DNA of 64,000 bases from Hyphomicrobiales bacterium (GCA_021775475.1 JAJFHS010000042.1:1-64000); one strand, 5' to 3'; positions 1 to 8,492 are shown, counted from the stretch's first letter. Made by a program: numbers and translations. Notes: generated by a model not told the origin, from the letters alone.

Positions 1-121
1 AGCAGTGAATCACAGAAATCCCCGTTACGCAAATTGCAAGAAAACTACCTGAAGGAACCTAAAAACTTGCAATAACGAATACTGGATCAAGCTCGTTATT
101 TAAACAAAATCAACGCCTTGA
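1..121. other. Decayed sequence upstream of the regulator remnant
   Basis: No open frame here can be linked to a recognisable protein. The frame of the following regulator remnant is closed by stops at 50-52, 101-103 and 119-121. By position this stretch should encode the receiver/linker part of the regulator, but I cannot align it with confidence. It may continue a decayed gene that begins outside the window. Confidence 0.4.
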
Positions 122-844
122 GAATTCTTCACAGTCGACTACATATCCGAGCCGATGGCAGAATTGTGCACGTTGGCCAAACAGGCCGCAACGACTGATT
201 TACCCATTCTCATTCAGGGTGAAACCGGCACCGGGAAAGAGTTGCTGGCCCGCACCATACACTTTAACTCCAACCGCACGGAAAGCCCATTGCTGGTGCA
301 AAATTGTGATGGCATGCCTGACGAGTTATTGCATTCCTAATTGTTCGGCCACAAGCGCGGTGCCTTTACTGTCGCTATCAGTGACCGGCGCGGGCTATTC
401 AGGGTAGCTGGCGGCGGCGCGGTATTTCTTGATGAGATTTCGGAAGTGTCAGCCTCTTTTCAGACTAGCCTGTTGCGCTTTGTGCAAGAAGGTGAAGTCA
501 AACCGCTAGACTCGGATCACACCACAAACTGCGGTGTTCGCGAGTTAGAAACCGAAATCCGCCGCATGGTTGCTTTGGCCAAGGATGGTGAGTATCTAAC
601 CAATCACCATTTGTCCAAAGAGATCGCCGCCCTCACCCCCAGCCAAACCAATGCAACAAAGAATGGTATGCTGGCGATAGATGGTGAAACACTGAAGGAC
701 AAAGTTGAATCACTGGAAAAACTACTGGTATCAGAAGCCCTGAACCGCCTGCGCTGGAACCAGAGCAAAGTTGCCAACGAATTGGGATTGTCGCGCATCG
801 GTCTGGCGAATAAGATCAAGCGCTACGACTTGCATAATATCTAA
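122..844 (+). pseudogene. hoxA: HoxA/HupR-type sigma-54-dependent regulator, broken
   Basis: This is a remnant of an NtrC-family activator that drives sigma-54 promoters, most like the HoxA/HupR regulators of uptake-hydrogenase genes. The AAA+ domain shows a Walker A motif (GETGTGKE, nt 218-241) and the text QNCDGMPDELL. An in-frame TAA at 338-340 then stands where the family has the glutamate of SELFGHK. The frame reopens as LFGHKRGAFTVA, where the sigma-54 contact loop should read GAFTGA. Walker B follows (VFLDEISE). Near nt 520 the text jumps from the region after EGEVKPL straight to the VRELE segment, losing roughly 80-100 residues including the sensor and arginine-finger region. The C-terminal Fis-type helix-turn-helix (NQSKVANELGLSR) is intact. 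The receiver domain is absent or unreadable. The hoxA assignment leans on the hypB remnant next door; another NtrC-family member is possible. Confidence 0.8.
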
Positions 845-883
845 TGAGTTGATGATGGCTGATACGCTGGTAGCTGCGGTTGA

Positions 884-1273
884 ACAGCAATCGGGTCACT
901 GGTGTTCACGGCCTTGTTTGATCTGGGTGAAGCCGCAAAAATGGCGATATTATCTGTCACCGAAGGCGAAGATAAACCACTCAAATACCCGCATATGTTT
1001 CAGGCATCGCAATTGATGCTTCTCAATAAAACCGACCTGCTGCCGCATCTTGATTTTGATGTGGAAACATGTCTGAACTATGCCCGCCAGGTTAATCCGA
1101 AAATTGAGATCATTCAGCTCTCGGCAAAAAGCGGCGAGGGTATGAATGAGTGGTACAACTGGCTGGAAAAACAAAGTAAACAGATGCACGAACAGGCCTT
1201 TGCCGAAGGAATAAATTATTATGATATCCATTCTGTTGCTGGGCTTCTTATTAGGCATGCGCCACGCTGTTGA
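884..1273 (+). pseudogene. hypB: HypB C-terminal remnant (hydrogenase nickel-insertion GTPase)
   Basis: Intact HypB is a GTPase of about 250-300 residues that helps insert nickel into [NiFe]-hydrogenase. Only about the last 110 residues remain. The text ALFDLGEAAK, SVTEGEDKPLKYPHMF, the G4 motif NKTD (nt 1028-1039) and a SAKSGEG segment match the C-terminal half of the family. The histidine-rich leader, the metal-binding N-terminus and the P-loop (G1) are missing. A stop at 881-883 closes the frame just upstream, so no normal start is available; a GTG at 902 is the first possible one. Without the P-loop the product could not bind GTP. The frame overlaps the start of the next gene. It lies 40 nt after the broken regulator, as expected for the ruin of one hydrogenase locus. 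Confidence 0.85.
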
Positions 1274-1934
1274 GGCTGACCATATTGCCGCTGTTGCCTC
1301 GCTTTCATCACGCGCCAATTCAATTTGGGAAGGCGTGCGCCAGGGCGCAGCCTGGGGTCTGGGTCACACGCTCACCCTGTTTCTGTTTGGTTCAATCGTG
1401 CTGTTTGTCGCCAATATCGTGCCTGAGGAAATTGTCCGTGGCATTGAGTTTGCTGTTGGCATCATGCTGATTATTCTGGGTGGGGATGTGCTCAGGCATG
1501 TGATCCGCGACCGCATCCACTTTCACACCCATACCCACAATCAAAATGACGGGTCCGACATGCGCCATTTCCATGCCCATTCCCATAAAGGTGAAAAAAA
1601 GAGCACCCATGATAGCGCCGGTCACCGACACACCCACCCCAAGGGTTTTCCCATCCGCGCTCTTTTGGTGGGATTGATGCACGGCATGGCTGGATCGGCA
1701 GCGCTAATTCTGCTGACTTTGCAAACCCTGTCTTCACCGTGGCTGGGACTGGTTTACATTGCGGTGTTTGGCGTTGGCTCAATTGCTGGAATGGCCCTGT
1801 TTTCAATCGTCATTGCCATTCCCTTACGCGCTGCCCGCCACATGACGCTTGTTTACAACGGCCTGCAAACCACCATCGGTGTCGCCACAATCGCCTTAGG
1901 CATATTCATTCTGGTTCAAAACAGCATTATCTAG
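1221..1934 (+). CDS. Nickel/cobalt-type transporter (HX4DH family)
   Basis: This 237-residue inner-membrane protein has about six hydrophobic segments. Helix 1 carries the NiCoT-type signature HAVEADH (residues 15-21; HX4DH), and LGHTLTLFLFG follows in the next helix. A cytoplasmic or periplasmic loop (about residues 100-140) is very rich in histidine (HFHTHTHN, HFHAHSH, HRHTH), as in nickel and cobalt carriers and UreH-type accessory permeases. The likely role is nickel uptake or delivery for a hydrogenase or urease. The gene begins inside the hypB remnant, as in compact hyp/hup operons. Unlike its neighbours it has no visible lesion. Its TAG stop sits exactly where an IS630-like sequence begins, so the last residues may have been altered by the insertion. 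Substrate (Ni, Co or other) cannot be decided from sequence alone. Confidence 0.75.
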   Translation: MISILLLGFLLGMRHAVEADHIAAVASLSSRANSIWEGVRQGAAWGLGHTLTLFLFGSIVLFVANIVPEEIVRGIEFAVGIMLIILGGDVLRHVIRDRIHFHTHTHNQNDGSDMRHFHAHSHKGEKKSTHDSAGHRHTHPKGFPIRALLVGLMHGMAGSAALILLTLQTLSSPWLGLVYIAVFGVGSIAGMALFSIVIAIPLRAARHMTLVYNGLQTTIGVATIALGIFILVQNSII

Positions 1935-2220
1935 AGCGGTTCAGGTTTTGATTGAATCGAAAAGGGATTCCTAAATCGGTTATCTTCTGATTCAAGATGC
2001 CTGCTGGACCCAGAAGGCCAGCAAGCATGGTAAAACTTATTCAAACGATCTCAGGGAGCGCGCAGTTGCGGCACTGGCTGGTGGTGATTGTGCAAGTGTT
2101 GCTGGTGAGCGTTTCGGCATAGCCAAATCCTTGGTGATCAAATGGCGTCAACGCTATCGAAAGACCGGCAGCGTTGCGCCCGATAAGATGGGCGGGCACC
2201 CGCAAGCGTACCCATGCAAG
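1935..2220 (+). mobile_element. IS630-family transposase fragment
   Basis: In one forward frame from about 2029 the translation runs YSNDLRERAVAAL, a helix-turn-helix region (ASVAGERFGIAKSLVIKW) and TGSVAPDKMGGH. This is the N-terminal DNA-binding part of IS630-family transposases. No in-frame ATG precedes it, and after about nt 2200 the similarity stops; the DDE catalytic domain is absent. The leading 90 nt (from 1933) could be the left end of the element. IS630 elements insert at TA, and a TA lies in the TAG stop of the preceding transporter. A right end is not recognisable. The copy is dead and may mark the rearrangement that removed the hydrogenase genes. Confidence 0.75.
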
Positions 2221-2235
2221 ATCACCTGGCGAGCG

Positions 2236-2260
2236 CCCGCACGCCGGGGGACGGTGCGGG
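2236..2260. repeat. Short GC-rich hairpin between convergent genes
   Basis: CCCGCAC at 2236-2242 pairs with GTGCGGG at 2254-2260 around a 11-nt loop. It lies between the IS fragment and the 3' end of the histidine kinase gene. The right half (GGACGGTGCGG) resembles the end of the long palindrome at 58052-58136, so this may be a degenerate half-copy of that repeat. No U-run follows on the kinase strand, so terminator function is uncertain. Confidence 0.4.
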
Positions 2261-2284
2261 TAATCCTGGATAATCCGATCCCGC

Positions 2285-4558
2285 TTAAGCAACATCCGCT
2301 TTCGATTTATCCAGCCAGTAATAGATTTTTTCTTCTAGCCTGTCTGGTGAAATCGGCTTGGAAAGATAATCGTCCATCCCCGATGCAATGCATTTTTCCA
2401 TGTCACCCTTGATGGCATGGGCAGTTACCGCGACAATAGGCGTGTGCATATTACCGGCTTCAATCGTGCGAATGGCTTTGGTCGCCTCCATCCCATTCAT
2501 ATGCGGCATCGAGATATCCATCAAAACAAGTCGGGGCGAATAGGTCTTGTAAAAAGCCAGGCCCTCCTTGCCATCCTTGGCAATCCTGAAGGAATAATCG
2601 GTGGTCTGAAGTATCTGGGTGAAGACAATCTGGTTAACCTCATTGTCTTCACAGACAAGAATGTCAATTGCCTTATTATTGGGTGCAGCAGAGATCTCGG
2701 CGACAGGTGGCATATGATCACTTTCCAAAGCCAGGCTACGCGTATCATGTTTTACCCGGGCAGGGCCGTTTTGCTGCAAAGCCTGAATAATGGTCTCCAG
2801 CAACAGCGATGAACGCGCAGGCTTGGTCAACTGCCCGCTAATACCAAGGGATGAAAACATCCTGCCGTCTTCAGTCTGATCAACAGAGGTAAGCATGACA
2901 ATTGGCAGCCCTTTGAGGGCACCGTCAGCTTTCATTTCCCTGACAACATCTCCGCCACTCATACCCGGCATCTGATAATCAAGCACGATGCAGTCGATAT
3001 TACGGCCCTGTTTTATGGCTTCGCGCATAAAATCAAGCCCGGCACGGCCATCCTCACACGATGTGCACGCAAACTTCCATGCCGCCATCTGTTCTTCCAG
3101 AATAGTGCGGTTTACCTCATTGTCATCGATAATCAGGATATGTGATCCGGTTACATCGCGCGGAACGCTTTTTGGTTTTTCCTCATCGTGATGCACCGGC
3201 AATTCAATGGTAAACCAGAAAGTCGACCCCTCTCCCAAAGTACTCTCAACCCCGATCTCACCCGCCATCAACTCAATCAACGAAGACGAAATCGCCAGAC
3301 CAAGCCCGGTACCTTCATGTTTTCTGGTGGCGGAATTATCCACCTGGCGGAATTTTTCAAATACATTTTCACATTTTTCTTTGGCAATACCAACACCGGT
3401 ATCCTCGACCTTGACATGCAACCTATGCATACCGCCGACAACAGGCCCGCCACTGACATCCACATAAACATGGCCCTTGTCAGTAAACTTCACCGCATTA
3501 CTCATCAAGTTGGTGACAATCTGGCGAATACGACCAACATCACCCACCAGCATATCGGGAAGGGCGGGATCCACTCTTACAATCAGCTCCAGATCTTTTT
3601 CGGCAACACGCGATGAAACCAGCGTTGCCACATCTTCAATCGCATCGGTAAGTTTAAAGGGTGAGGGATCAAGCTCCATCTGTTTTGCGTCAAGCTTGGA
3701 AAAATCCAGAATATCATTGATGATGGTAAGGAGGGACGAGCCTGATTTGATAATTACGTCAGCATAGACCCCTTGCCTCGCATCCAGTTCGGTCCGGGCC
3801 AGCAGCTCTGCCATCCCCATCACACCATTCATCGGTGTTCTGATTTCATGGCTCATATTGGCAAGAAATTCGGATTTAGCACGATCGGCCGATTGGGCAG
3901 CACAGCGGGCATCTTCAAGTTCCTGCTGGCGTTTACGCTCTTCGGTAACATCCGTATAAGTGGTAACCCCGCCACCGTTTTGGCGCGGCTGGACGTTTGC
4001 GACAATGATATTGCCATTGGGAACTTTGCGCTCTACCGTGAACGGCTCCCCGGCAAGACATTTTTCTTTTGACGCCTGCAAGACGGTTGCAAGGTCTGCA
4101 TCTTCACCCTCATCACCGCGCTCCACACAAAAGCCGATAAAGTCATTCATTGTTGCACCAGGTGCGATCAACGCAGCAGGCAGATCGAGCATCGTGGCCA
4201 TTTGTTCATTTGAGCGGATGATTTTTTCATGGTCATGAATGAGCATACCCTGCGCCATGGCATTGAGGGATTCATCCAGCAGCGCCGCAGTGGTGTCCTC
4301 ATCACCATTTCCAGCGCCTTGTCCACCGTGCAGCAATTGTTCAATCACATCGCCCAGTTGCGACACCAGTTCAGCGTTTTTGCGCTGATCGACTGTTAGC
4401 GGTTCCTTTAATCTGTCTGGAGCATCGAAAAGCGCTTTCAGCTTTTCATTTTCAAAAAGTGTCTGAGCAGGAAGACGGTCGACCAGATGATCGAGTAAAG
4501 AAATTGTTTCTTCCAGACTGAAAGCCTGAAAAGAGGCCTTGCCTTCACCGCTATCCAT
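2285..4558 (-). CDS. Hybrid sensor histidine kinase, PAS + HK + two receivers
   Basis: This 757-residue cytoplasmic phosphorelay kinase has no transmembrane segment. In order: an N-terminal unknown region (about 1-90), a PAS_7-like sensor (about 95-210), a short coiled coil, HisKA with the phospho-accepting histidine in FLANMSHEIRTPMNG (about 240), HATPase_c with N-box MSNAVKF and G-boxes DTGVGIA and GTGLGLA, then two receiver domains. The first has IDDNE and VLDYQMPG, the second CEDNE and LMDISMPHMNG, each with the expected aspartate. There is no Hpt domain, so a separate phosphotransfer partner is expected. I start at the ATG at 4558 because AGAGGA lies 7-8 nt upstream; an in-frame ATG at 4579 has no comparable site. 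The ligand and output pathway are unknown. It is convergent with the relic region and is followed upstream by the ubiH-type gene on the same strand. Confidence 0.85.
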   Translation of the reverse strand: MDSGEGKASFQAFSLEETISLLDHLVDRLPAQTLFENEKLKALFDAPDRLKEPLTVDQRKNAELVSQLGDVIEQLLHGGQGAGNGDEDTTAALLDESLNAMAQGMLIHDHEKIIRSNEQMATMLDLPAALIAPGATMNDFIGFCVERGDEGEDADLATVLQASKEKCLAGEPFTVERKVPNGNIIVANVQPRQNGGGVTTYTDVTEERKRQQELEDARCAAQSADRAKSEFLANMSHEIRTPMNGVMGMAELLARTELDARQGVYADVIIKSGSSLLTIINDILDFSKLDAKQMELDPSPFKLTDAIEDVATLVSSRVAEKDLELIVRVDPALPDMLVGDVGRIRQIVTNLMSNAVKFTDKGHVYVDVSGGPVVGGMHRLHVKVEDTGVGIAKEKCENVFEKFRQVDNSATRKHEGTGLGLAISSSLIELMAGEIGVESTLGEGSTFWFTIELPVHHDEEKPKSVPRDVTGSHILIIDDNEVNRTILEEQMAAWKFACTSCEDGRAGLDFMREAIKQGRNIDCIVLDYQMPGMSGGDVVREMKADGALKGLPIVMLTSVDQTEDGRMFSSLGISGQLTKPARSSLLLETIIQALQQNGPARVKHDTRSLALESDHMPPVAEISAAPNNKAIDILVCEDNEVNQIVFTQILQTTDYSFRIAKDGKEGLAFYKTYSPRLVLMDISMPHMNGMEATKAIRTIEAGNMHTPIVAVTAHAIKGDMEKCIASGMDDYLSKPISPDRLEEKIYYWLDKSKADVA

Positions 4559-4659
4559 AGAAAAGTCCTCTGCCAGCAAAAATTACAACCAAACTTTCTC
4601 AAAACGCCATGAATATTCAGTAAATTTTGCTGTACCTTCCTATCAATACCAACAAACTG

Positions 4660-5904
4660 TTAGGTTGGATTCGGGCTGCGCATTAACTTGGGCAGGTTCC
4701 CGGTGGCTCCAGCAGCCTCGCGCATGAAAAATCGTTTGGCCGCAGCACTATTTTCAACCAGGCCCAGCCCCATATCCCTGATCTGGCGCAGCCCCGGCGA
4801 GGAATTTGAAAACAGGCGGTTCAATGCTTCCATCATCAAAGCAGCGGTAAGATTGTCAAAGCGCCGCCACGCCTGATAATTTTCACCCACATCAACCGTG
4901 CCATAATCCAGACCGAGATGAAGAGCGTCCGCAATGACATCCACCAAAGCAGCTGCATCGCGCAAACCAAGGTTTAACCCCAGCCCGGCGAGAGGATGAA
5001 CAACGTGGGCAGCATCGCCCACCAGCACCAGACGCGGAGCAACATAATCCACCGCCAGTTGCAACGACAGCGGATAGGACCAGCGCGGACCAATGCGCTT
5101 GATTTTGCCAAAACGGTCGCCAAAACGCCGCTTGAGTTCACAATCGAACCTGTCATCGCTGGCACTCATCAGTTCGGTTGCAATATCGCTGCGTTCCGTC
5201 CACACCAGCGAGGAGCGGCAAGGCTGTTTCAAAGGCAGGATTGCAAACGGACCAACCGGCAAAAAATGTTCTTTGGCCACACCATTGTGTGGGTGTTGAT
5301 GCTCTATGGTGGCAACAATACCATGCTGGTTATATTCCCAGCCAACCGTCTTCAATCCCGCCTGACGCCTTAAAAACGAATTACGTCCATCAGCGGCAAC
5401 CACCAAAGGCGCAGCTAAAACGCGATTGTCATCGAGCGTCACTTTGGCAAAATGTGTCCCCGCCGCCATATCGACAACTTTGTGCGGGGCATAAAAAGTA
5501 ATGGCTTGGGTTTTTTTGACCTGACCCAGCAATGCCTGGCGGGTAAAGCGATTTTCCACCATGTAGGCGGTCGGAAACTGTTGGTCATCACGCTGGTCAA
5601 AATTCAAAAATATCGGCCGTTTGGCATCGCCCAACTCACTGTCAGTCACAATAATTTTAGAAATCGGCTGCGCGTGTTGCTCAAGATCTTTCCACATCCC
5701 AAGTGCTTCAAACATTGTTTTGCTGGTTTTTGAAAGCGCTGAAGCGCGCCCGTCAAATTCCGCTAACAGTGTATTATCAACCACTTGTACATCGACAATC
5801 GCAACCTTGAGGCCAATTCCCGCCAGCCCCAGTGCGCTTGCAAGCCCGACCAGCCCGCCACCGACAATGATGACATCGGTTTTGATTTCCATATCTTCAC
5901 TCAT
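4660..5904 (-). CDS. UbiH/UbiF/COQ6-type FAD-dependent hydroxylase
   Basis: The product is a 414-residue flavoprotein monooxygenase of the ubiquinone-biosynthesis family, which hydroxylates the benzoquinone ring of the precursor at the membrane using FAD and O2. The N-terminal FAD fold is clear (DVIIVGGGLVGLASALGLA). The second FAD motif reads GDAAHVVHPLAGLGLNLGLRD, with aspartate and histidine in place. A DGRNSFLRR segment in the middle is the family's DG motif. Which ring position (C1, C5 or C6) it modifies cannot be read from sequence, because alphaproteobacterial UbiH, UbiF and UbiL are mutually similar. I chose the ATG at 5904 (MSEDMEIK); an upstream GTG at 5964 would add an unconserved hydrophobic tail, and an ATG at 5892 is also possible. 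tesB is divergent from it, with a 115-nt shared promoter region. Confidence 0.85.
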   Translation of the reverse strand: MSEDMEIKTDVIIVGGGLVGLASALGLAGIGLKVAIVDVQVVDNTLLAEFDGRASALSKTSKTMFEALGMWKDLEQHAQPISKIIVTDSELGDAKRPIFLNFDQRDDQQFPTAYMVENRFTRQALLGQVKKTQAITFYAPHKVVDMAAGTHFAKVTLDDNRVLAAPLVVAADGRNSFLRRQAGLKTVGWEYNQHGIVATIEHQHPHNGVAKEHFLPVGPFAILPLKQPCRSSLVWTERSDIATELMSASDDRFDCELKRRFGDRFGKIKRIGPRWSYPLSLQLAVDYVAPRLVLVGDAAHVVHPLAGLGLNLGLRDAAALVDVIADALHLGLDYGTVDVGENYQAWRRFDNLTAALMMEALNRLFSNSSPGLRQIRDMGLGLVENSAAAKRFFMREAAGATGNLPKLMRSPNPT

Positions 5905-6019
5905 AGGAGAAATTACGCATGGGACACGGAACACGTCCACAAAAAACATGCACAACACTTTCACATTTTTTCATGATGGCCTAAAACACAATTAAAATCT
6001 CAACAAAGGCTGCATCCCC

Positions 6020-6877
6020 ATGACCAACGCTGTGACAGGACTTCTCGAAATTCTTGATATCGAGATTTTGGAAGAAAACCTCTTTCGCGGCCGCAGCCCC
6101 AAAGACAGCTGGCAGCGGGTCTTTGGCGGCCAGGTGGTCGGTCAGGCTCTGGTGGCGGCAACACGCACGGTAAAAGACCGTTTCGCCCATTCACTTCATG
6201 GTTATTTTCTGCGCCCCGGTGATCCCTCGATCCCGATCATTTATGAAGTTGACCGCGCCCGCGATGGTCGCAGCTTTACCACCCGCCGGGTGGTTGCCAT
6301 CCAGCATGGACATCCCATTTTTACCATGTCGGTATCCTTCCAGGTGGATGAAGAAGGCTTTGACCATCAATTTGATATGATCGATGTGCCTCAACCCGAA
6401 GACTTACCCAGTGACGCCGAACACAAAGCCAAACTCATGGATCAGATGCCCGAGCACATCCGCAAATTCTGGCAGCGTGAACGCCCAATCGAGTTTCGTC
6501 CGGTGCAGTTTCGCAACTTCCTCAATCCGGAAAAACAGGAACCGGTGCAAAGCCTGTGGTTCAGAACCACCAGCAACCCATCGGCGAACCGGGCGCTCAA
6601 CCAGTGTATTTTAGCTTACGCATCAGACATGACATTGATCGATACCTGCCTTTTGCCCCACGGCAGAAGTTTTCTCGACCGCGATCTGCAACTGGCCAGC
6701 CTTGATCATGCCATCTGGTTTCACCGCCCCTTTCAGTTTGATGACTGGATGTTATTTGCCCAGGACAGCCCCAGCGCTTCAGGCTCACGCGGCTTTAATC
6801 GCGGCAGTATTTATGACCGCTCCGGTCGCCTCATTGCCTCGGTTGCCCAGGAAGGCCTGATTCGCCAGCGGGGTTAG
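6020..6877 (+). CDS. tesB: Acyl-CoA thioesterase II
   Basis: The 285-residue protein is a double-hotdog TesB-type thioesterase that hydrolyses medium- and long-chain acyl-CoA to free acid and CoA. The full family length is present. N-terminal text FRGRSPKDSWQRVFGGQVVGQAL is highly characteristic, and conserved HGYFLRPGD and GRSFTTRRV segments follow. The second hotdog repeat carries DMTLIDTCLLPHGR, SLDHAIWFHRPFQFDDW and SGSRGFNRGSIYD, where the D/T/Q catalytic network sits. The gene is divergent from the UbiH-type hydroxylase and precedes amtB. In many Hyphomicrobiales tesB also neighbours glnK-amtB. A 15-bp palindrome (GCCTAAATTTTAGGC, 6879-6893) directly follows the stop codon. Confidence 0.93.
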   Translation: MTNAVTGLLEILDIEILEENLFRGRSPKDSWQRVFGGQVVGQALVAATRTVKDRFAHSLHGYFLRPGDPSIPIIYEVDRARDGRSFTTRRVVAIQHGHPIFTMSVSFQVDEEGFDHQFDMIDVPQPEDLPSDAEHKAKLMDQMPEHIRKFWQRERPIEFRPVQFRNFLNPEKQEPVQSLWFRTTSNPSANRALNQCILAYASDMTLIDTCLLPHGRSFLDRDLQLASLDHAIWFHRPFQFDDWMLFAQDSPSASGSRGFNRGSIYDRSGRLIASVAQEGLIRQRG

Positions 6878-7008
6878 CGCCTAAATTTTAGGCAGAAACA
6901 TATTATTGATTATTTTTTGATCATATTCGCCGCGATAATCTCAGTTTCAAAAATTCAAAATATTTAAAAACAGAGTATTTTCAACAAGTTACAAAGAATA
7001 AGATACTT

Positions 7009-7023
7009 TGGCACACTCCTTGC
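7009..7023 (+). promoter_or_regulatory. Sigma-54 (RpoN) -24/-12 promoter of amtB
   Basis: The sequence TGGCACACTCCTTGC matches the RpoN consensus TGGCAC-N5-TTGC exactly, with GG and GC at the required spacing. Transcription should begin near 7035, about 60 nt before the amtB start. Ammonium transporter genes are classic RpoN/NtrC targets under nitrogen limitation. I did not recognise a convincing NtrC site in the AT-rich 115 nt upstream. The site also rules out the longer amtB frame beginning at 7008. Confidence 0.85.
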
Positions 7024-7094
7024 CTTGCAACCCTTCATACCCACGTATCGAGGCCGATTTATCACCTCTCAAGTCAATGGTCATGGAGCCAAAA

Positions 7095-8420
7095 ATGTCT
7101 GTCAGAATTCTTACCCCCACTGCTTTTATACTCGTATTGCTTAGCGTCCCGGCAGTTGCCGGGTCAGACCCCGCCGCCATACCGCCACAAACCGCCTTTG
7201 TTCTCAATACGTTCATGTTTTTGGTCATGGGCGCTCTGGTCATGTGGATGGCGGCTGGTTTTACCATGCTGGAAGCTGGCATGGTGCGGTCAAAAAATGT
7301 CGCGACCATCTGCACCAAGAACATTGCGCTCTATTCAATCGCTGGCCTCATGTACTGGCTGGTTGGCTACAACCTGATGTACGATGGTGTTAGCGGTGGC
7401 TATTTCGGCTCGTTATCCTGGTTCACTTACCCCGATGAAGCGGCGCTGAAAACCGCTGAAGATTACGGCAGCTATGCGGCTGCGTCTGACTGGTTCTTCC
7501 AGATGGTTTTCGTTGCCACCGCTGCTTCAATTGTTTCCGGCACCCTGGCCGAACGCATCAAACTATGGCCGTTTTTAATCTTTGTTCTGGTGTTTACAGG
7601 ATTTATATATCCCATAACCGGTGCATGGAAATGGGGAGCAGGCTGGCTTGAAGTAGAAGGATTTCTTGATTTTGCCGGTTCAACCCTGGTTCATTCCGTC
7701 GGCGGTTGGGCAGCTTTATCCGGTGCGGTAATTCTCGGTGCCCGCTACGGCAAATACAATTCCAAAGGTCAGGTAAATCCCCTCCCTGGCTCCAGTTTGC
7801 CGCTCGCAACCCTTGGTACATTTGTGCTGTGGCTGGGCTGGTTCGGATTTAACGGTGGATCACAATTAGCCCTTGCATCCTTCACCGATGCATCCGCCAT
7901 CGCCCGCATTTTCGCCAACACCAATACAGCAGCAGCCGCTGGTGTGGTAACCGCAATGGTGATGACGCAACTGATGTATAAAAAAGTTGATCTGACCATG
8001 GCCCTCAACGGCGCGCTCGCTGGTCTGGTATCGATTACAGCCGAACCGTTGACGCCAAGTTTAGGCATGGCCGCTGCGATCGGTGCAATTGGCGGGGTCA
8101 TTGTAGTTTTTGCCGTTCCCATGCTCGACAGGTTTAAAATAGACGATGTGGTTGGTGCTATTCCGGTTCATCTTTTCGCCGGTATCTGGGGCACACTTGC
8201 GGTGCCTTTGACCAACCCCGCTGGCAACTTCATTACCCAGCTAACCGGCATCATTGCCATTGGCGCGTTTGTTACTATCGTCAGTTCCATTTTATGGCTT
8301 GTTCTCAAATTCACCGTTGGCATCCGGGTAAGTCGTGAAGATGAGGATAAAGGGCTGGATCAAGCCGAACTCGGGCTTGAAGCCTACCCTGAATTTGGCG
8401 TCGGCAGCCAGCGCATGTAA
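7095..8420 (+). CDS. amtB: Ammonium transporter
   Basis: The 441-residue inner-membrane Amt/Mep/Rh protein moves ammonium into the cell as a trimer. It has a cleavable-looking signal sequence (residues 1-23, ending PAVAG) followed by about eleven membrane helices. Family text includes AGFTMLEAGMVRSKN near the first helices, FVATAASIVSGTLAER, GWAALSGAVILGARYGKY, FGFNGGS, and HLFAGIWGTLAVPL with one of the pore histidines. The ATG at 7095 is chosen because GGAG lies 6 nt upstream (7085-7088) and because the sigma-54 promoter lies at 7009-7023. In most proteobacteria glnK, encoding the PII protein that plugs AmtB, is cotranscribed just upstream. Here the 217-nt gap is too short to hold glnK, so the regulator must be elsewhere. 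A terminator follows. Confidence 0.95.
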   Translation: MSVRILTPTAFILVLLSVPAVAGSDPAAIPPQTAFVLNTFMFLVMGALVMWMAAGFTMLEAGMVRSKNVATICTKNIALYSIAGLMYWLVGYNLMYDGVSGGYFGSLSWFTYPDEAALKTAEDYGSYAAASDWFFQMVFVATAASIVSGTLAERIKLWPFLIFVLVFTGFIYPITGAWKWGAGWLEVEGFLDFAGSTLVHSVGGWAALSGAVILGARYGKYNSKGQVNPLPGSSLPLATLGTFVLWLGWFGFNGGSQLALASFTDASAIARIFANTNTAAAAGVVTAMVMTQLMYKKVDLTMALNGALAGLVSITAEPLTPSLGMAAAIGAIGGVIVVFAVPMLDRFKIDDVVGAIPVHLFAGIWGTLAVPLTNPAGNFITQLTGIIAIGAFVTIVSSILWLVLKFTVGIRVSREDEDKGLDQAELGLEAYPEFGVGSQRM

Positions 8421-8447
8421 TCCCAGGCTCTAGACAGACATTCTTTC

Positions 8448-8492
8448 AACAAGGCTCAGGTTGCTCAATGCTTCCTGGGCCTTGTTGGTTTT
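8448..8492 (+). terminator. Rho-independent-type terminator after amtB
   Basis: AACAAGGCTCAGG (8448-8460) pairs with CCTGGGCCTTGTT (8474-8486) with one mismatch, over a 13-nt loop. A short T-rich tail (GGTTTT) follows. It stands 27 nt after the amtB stop codon. Confidence 0.7.

Noticed and set aside
2221-2412. Continuation of the IS630 frame into the kinase 3' end as coding
   Set aside because: After about nt 2200 the translation no longer resembles a transposase and is only an open reading shadow of the kinase gene.
6879-6893. GCCTAAATTTTAGGC palindrome after tesB as a terminator
   Set aside because: The one-nucleotide centre leaves no loop for a hairpin and no T-tract follows; it may be an operator or chance.
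7008-7094. Longer amtB start at TTG 7008
   Set aside because: It lies inside the sigma-54 promoter and before the expected transcription start; the ATG at 7095 has a good ribosome site and begins the signal peptide.
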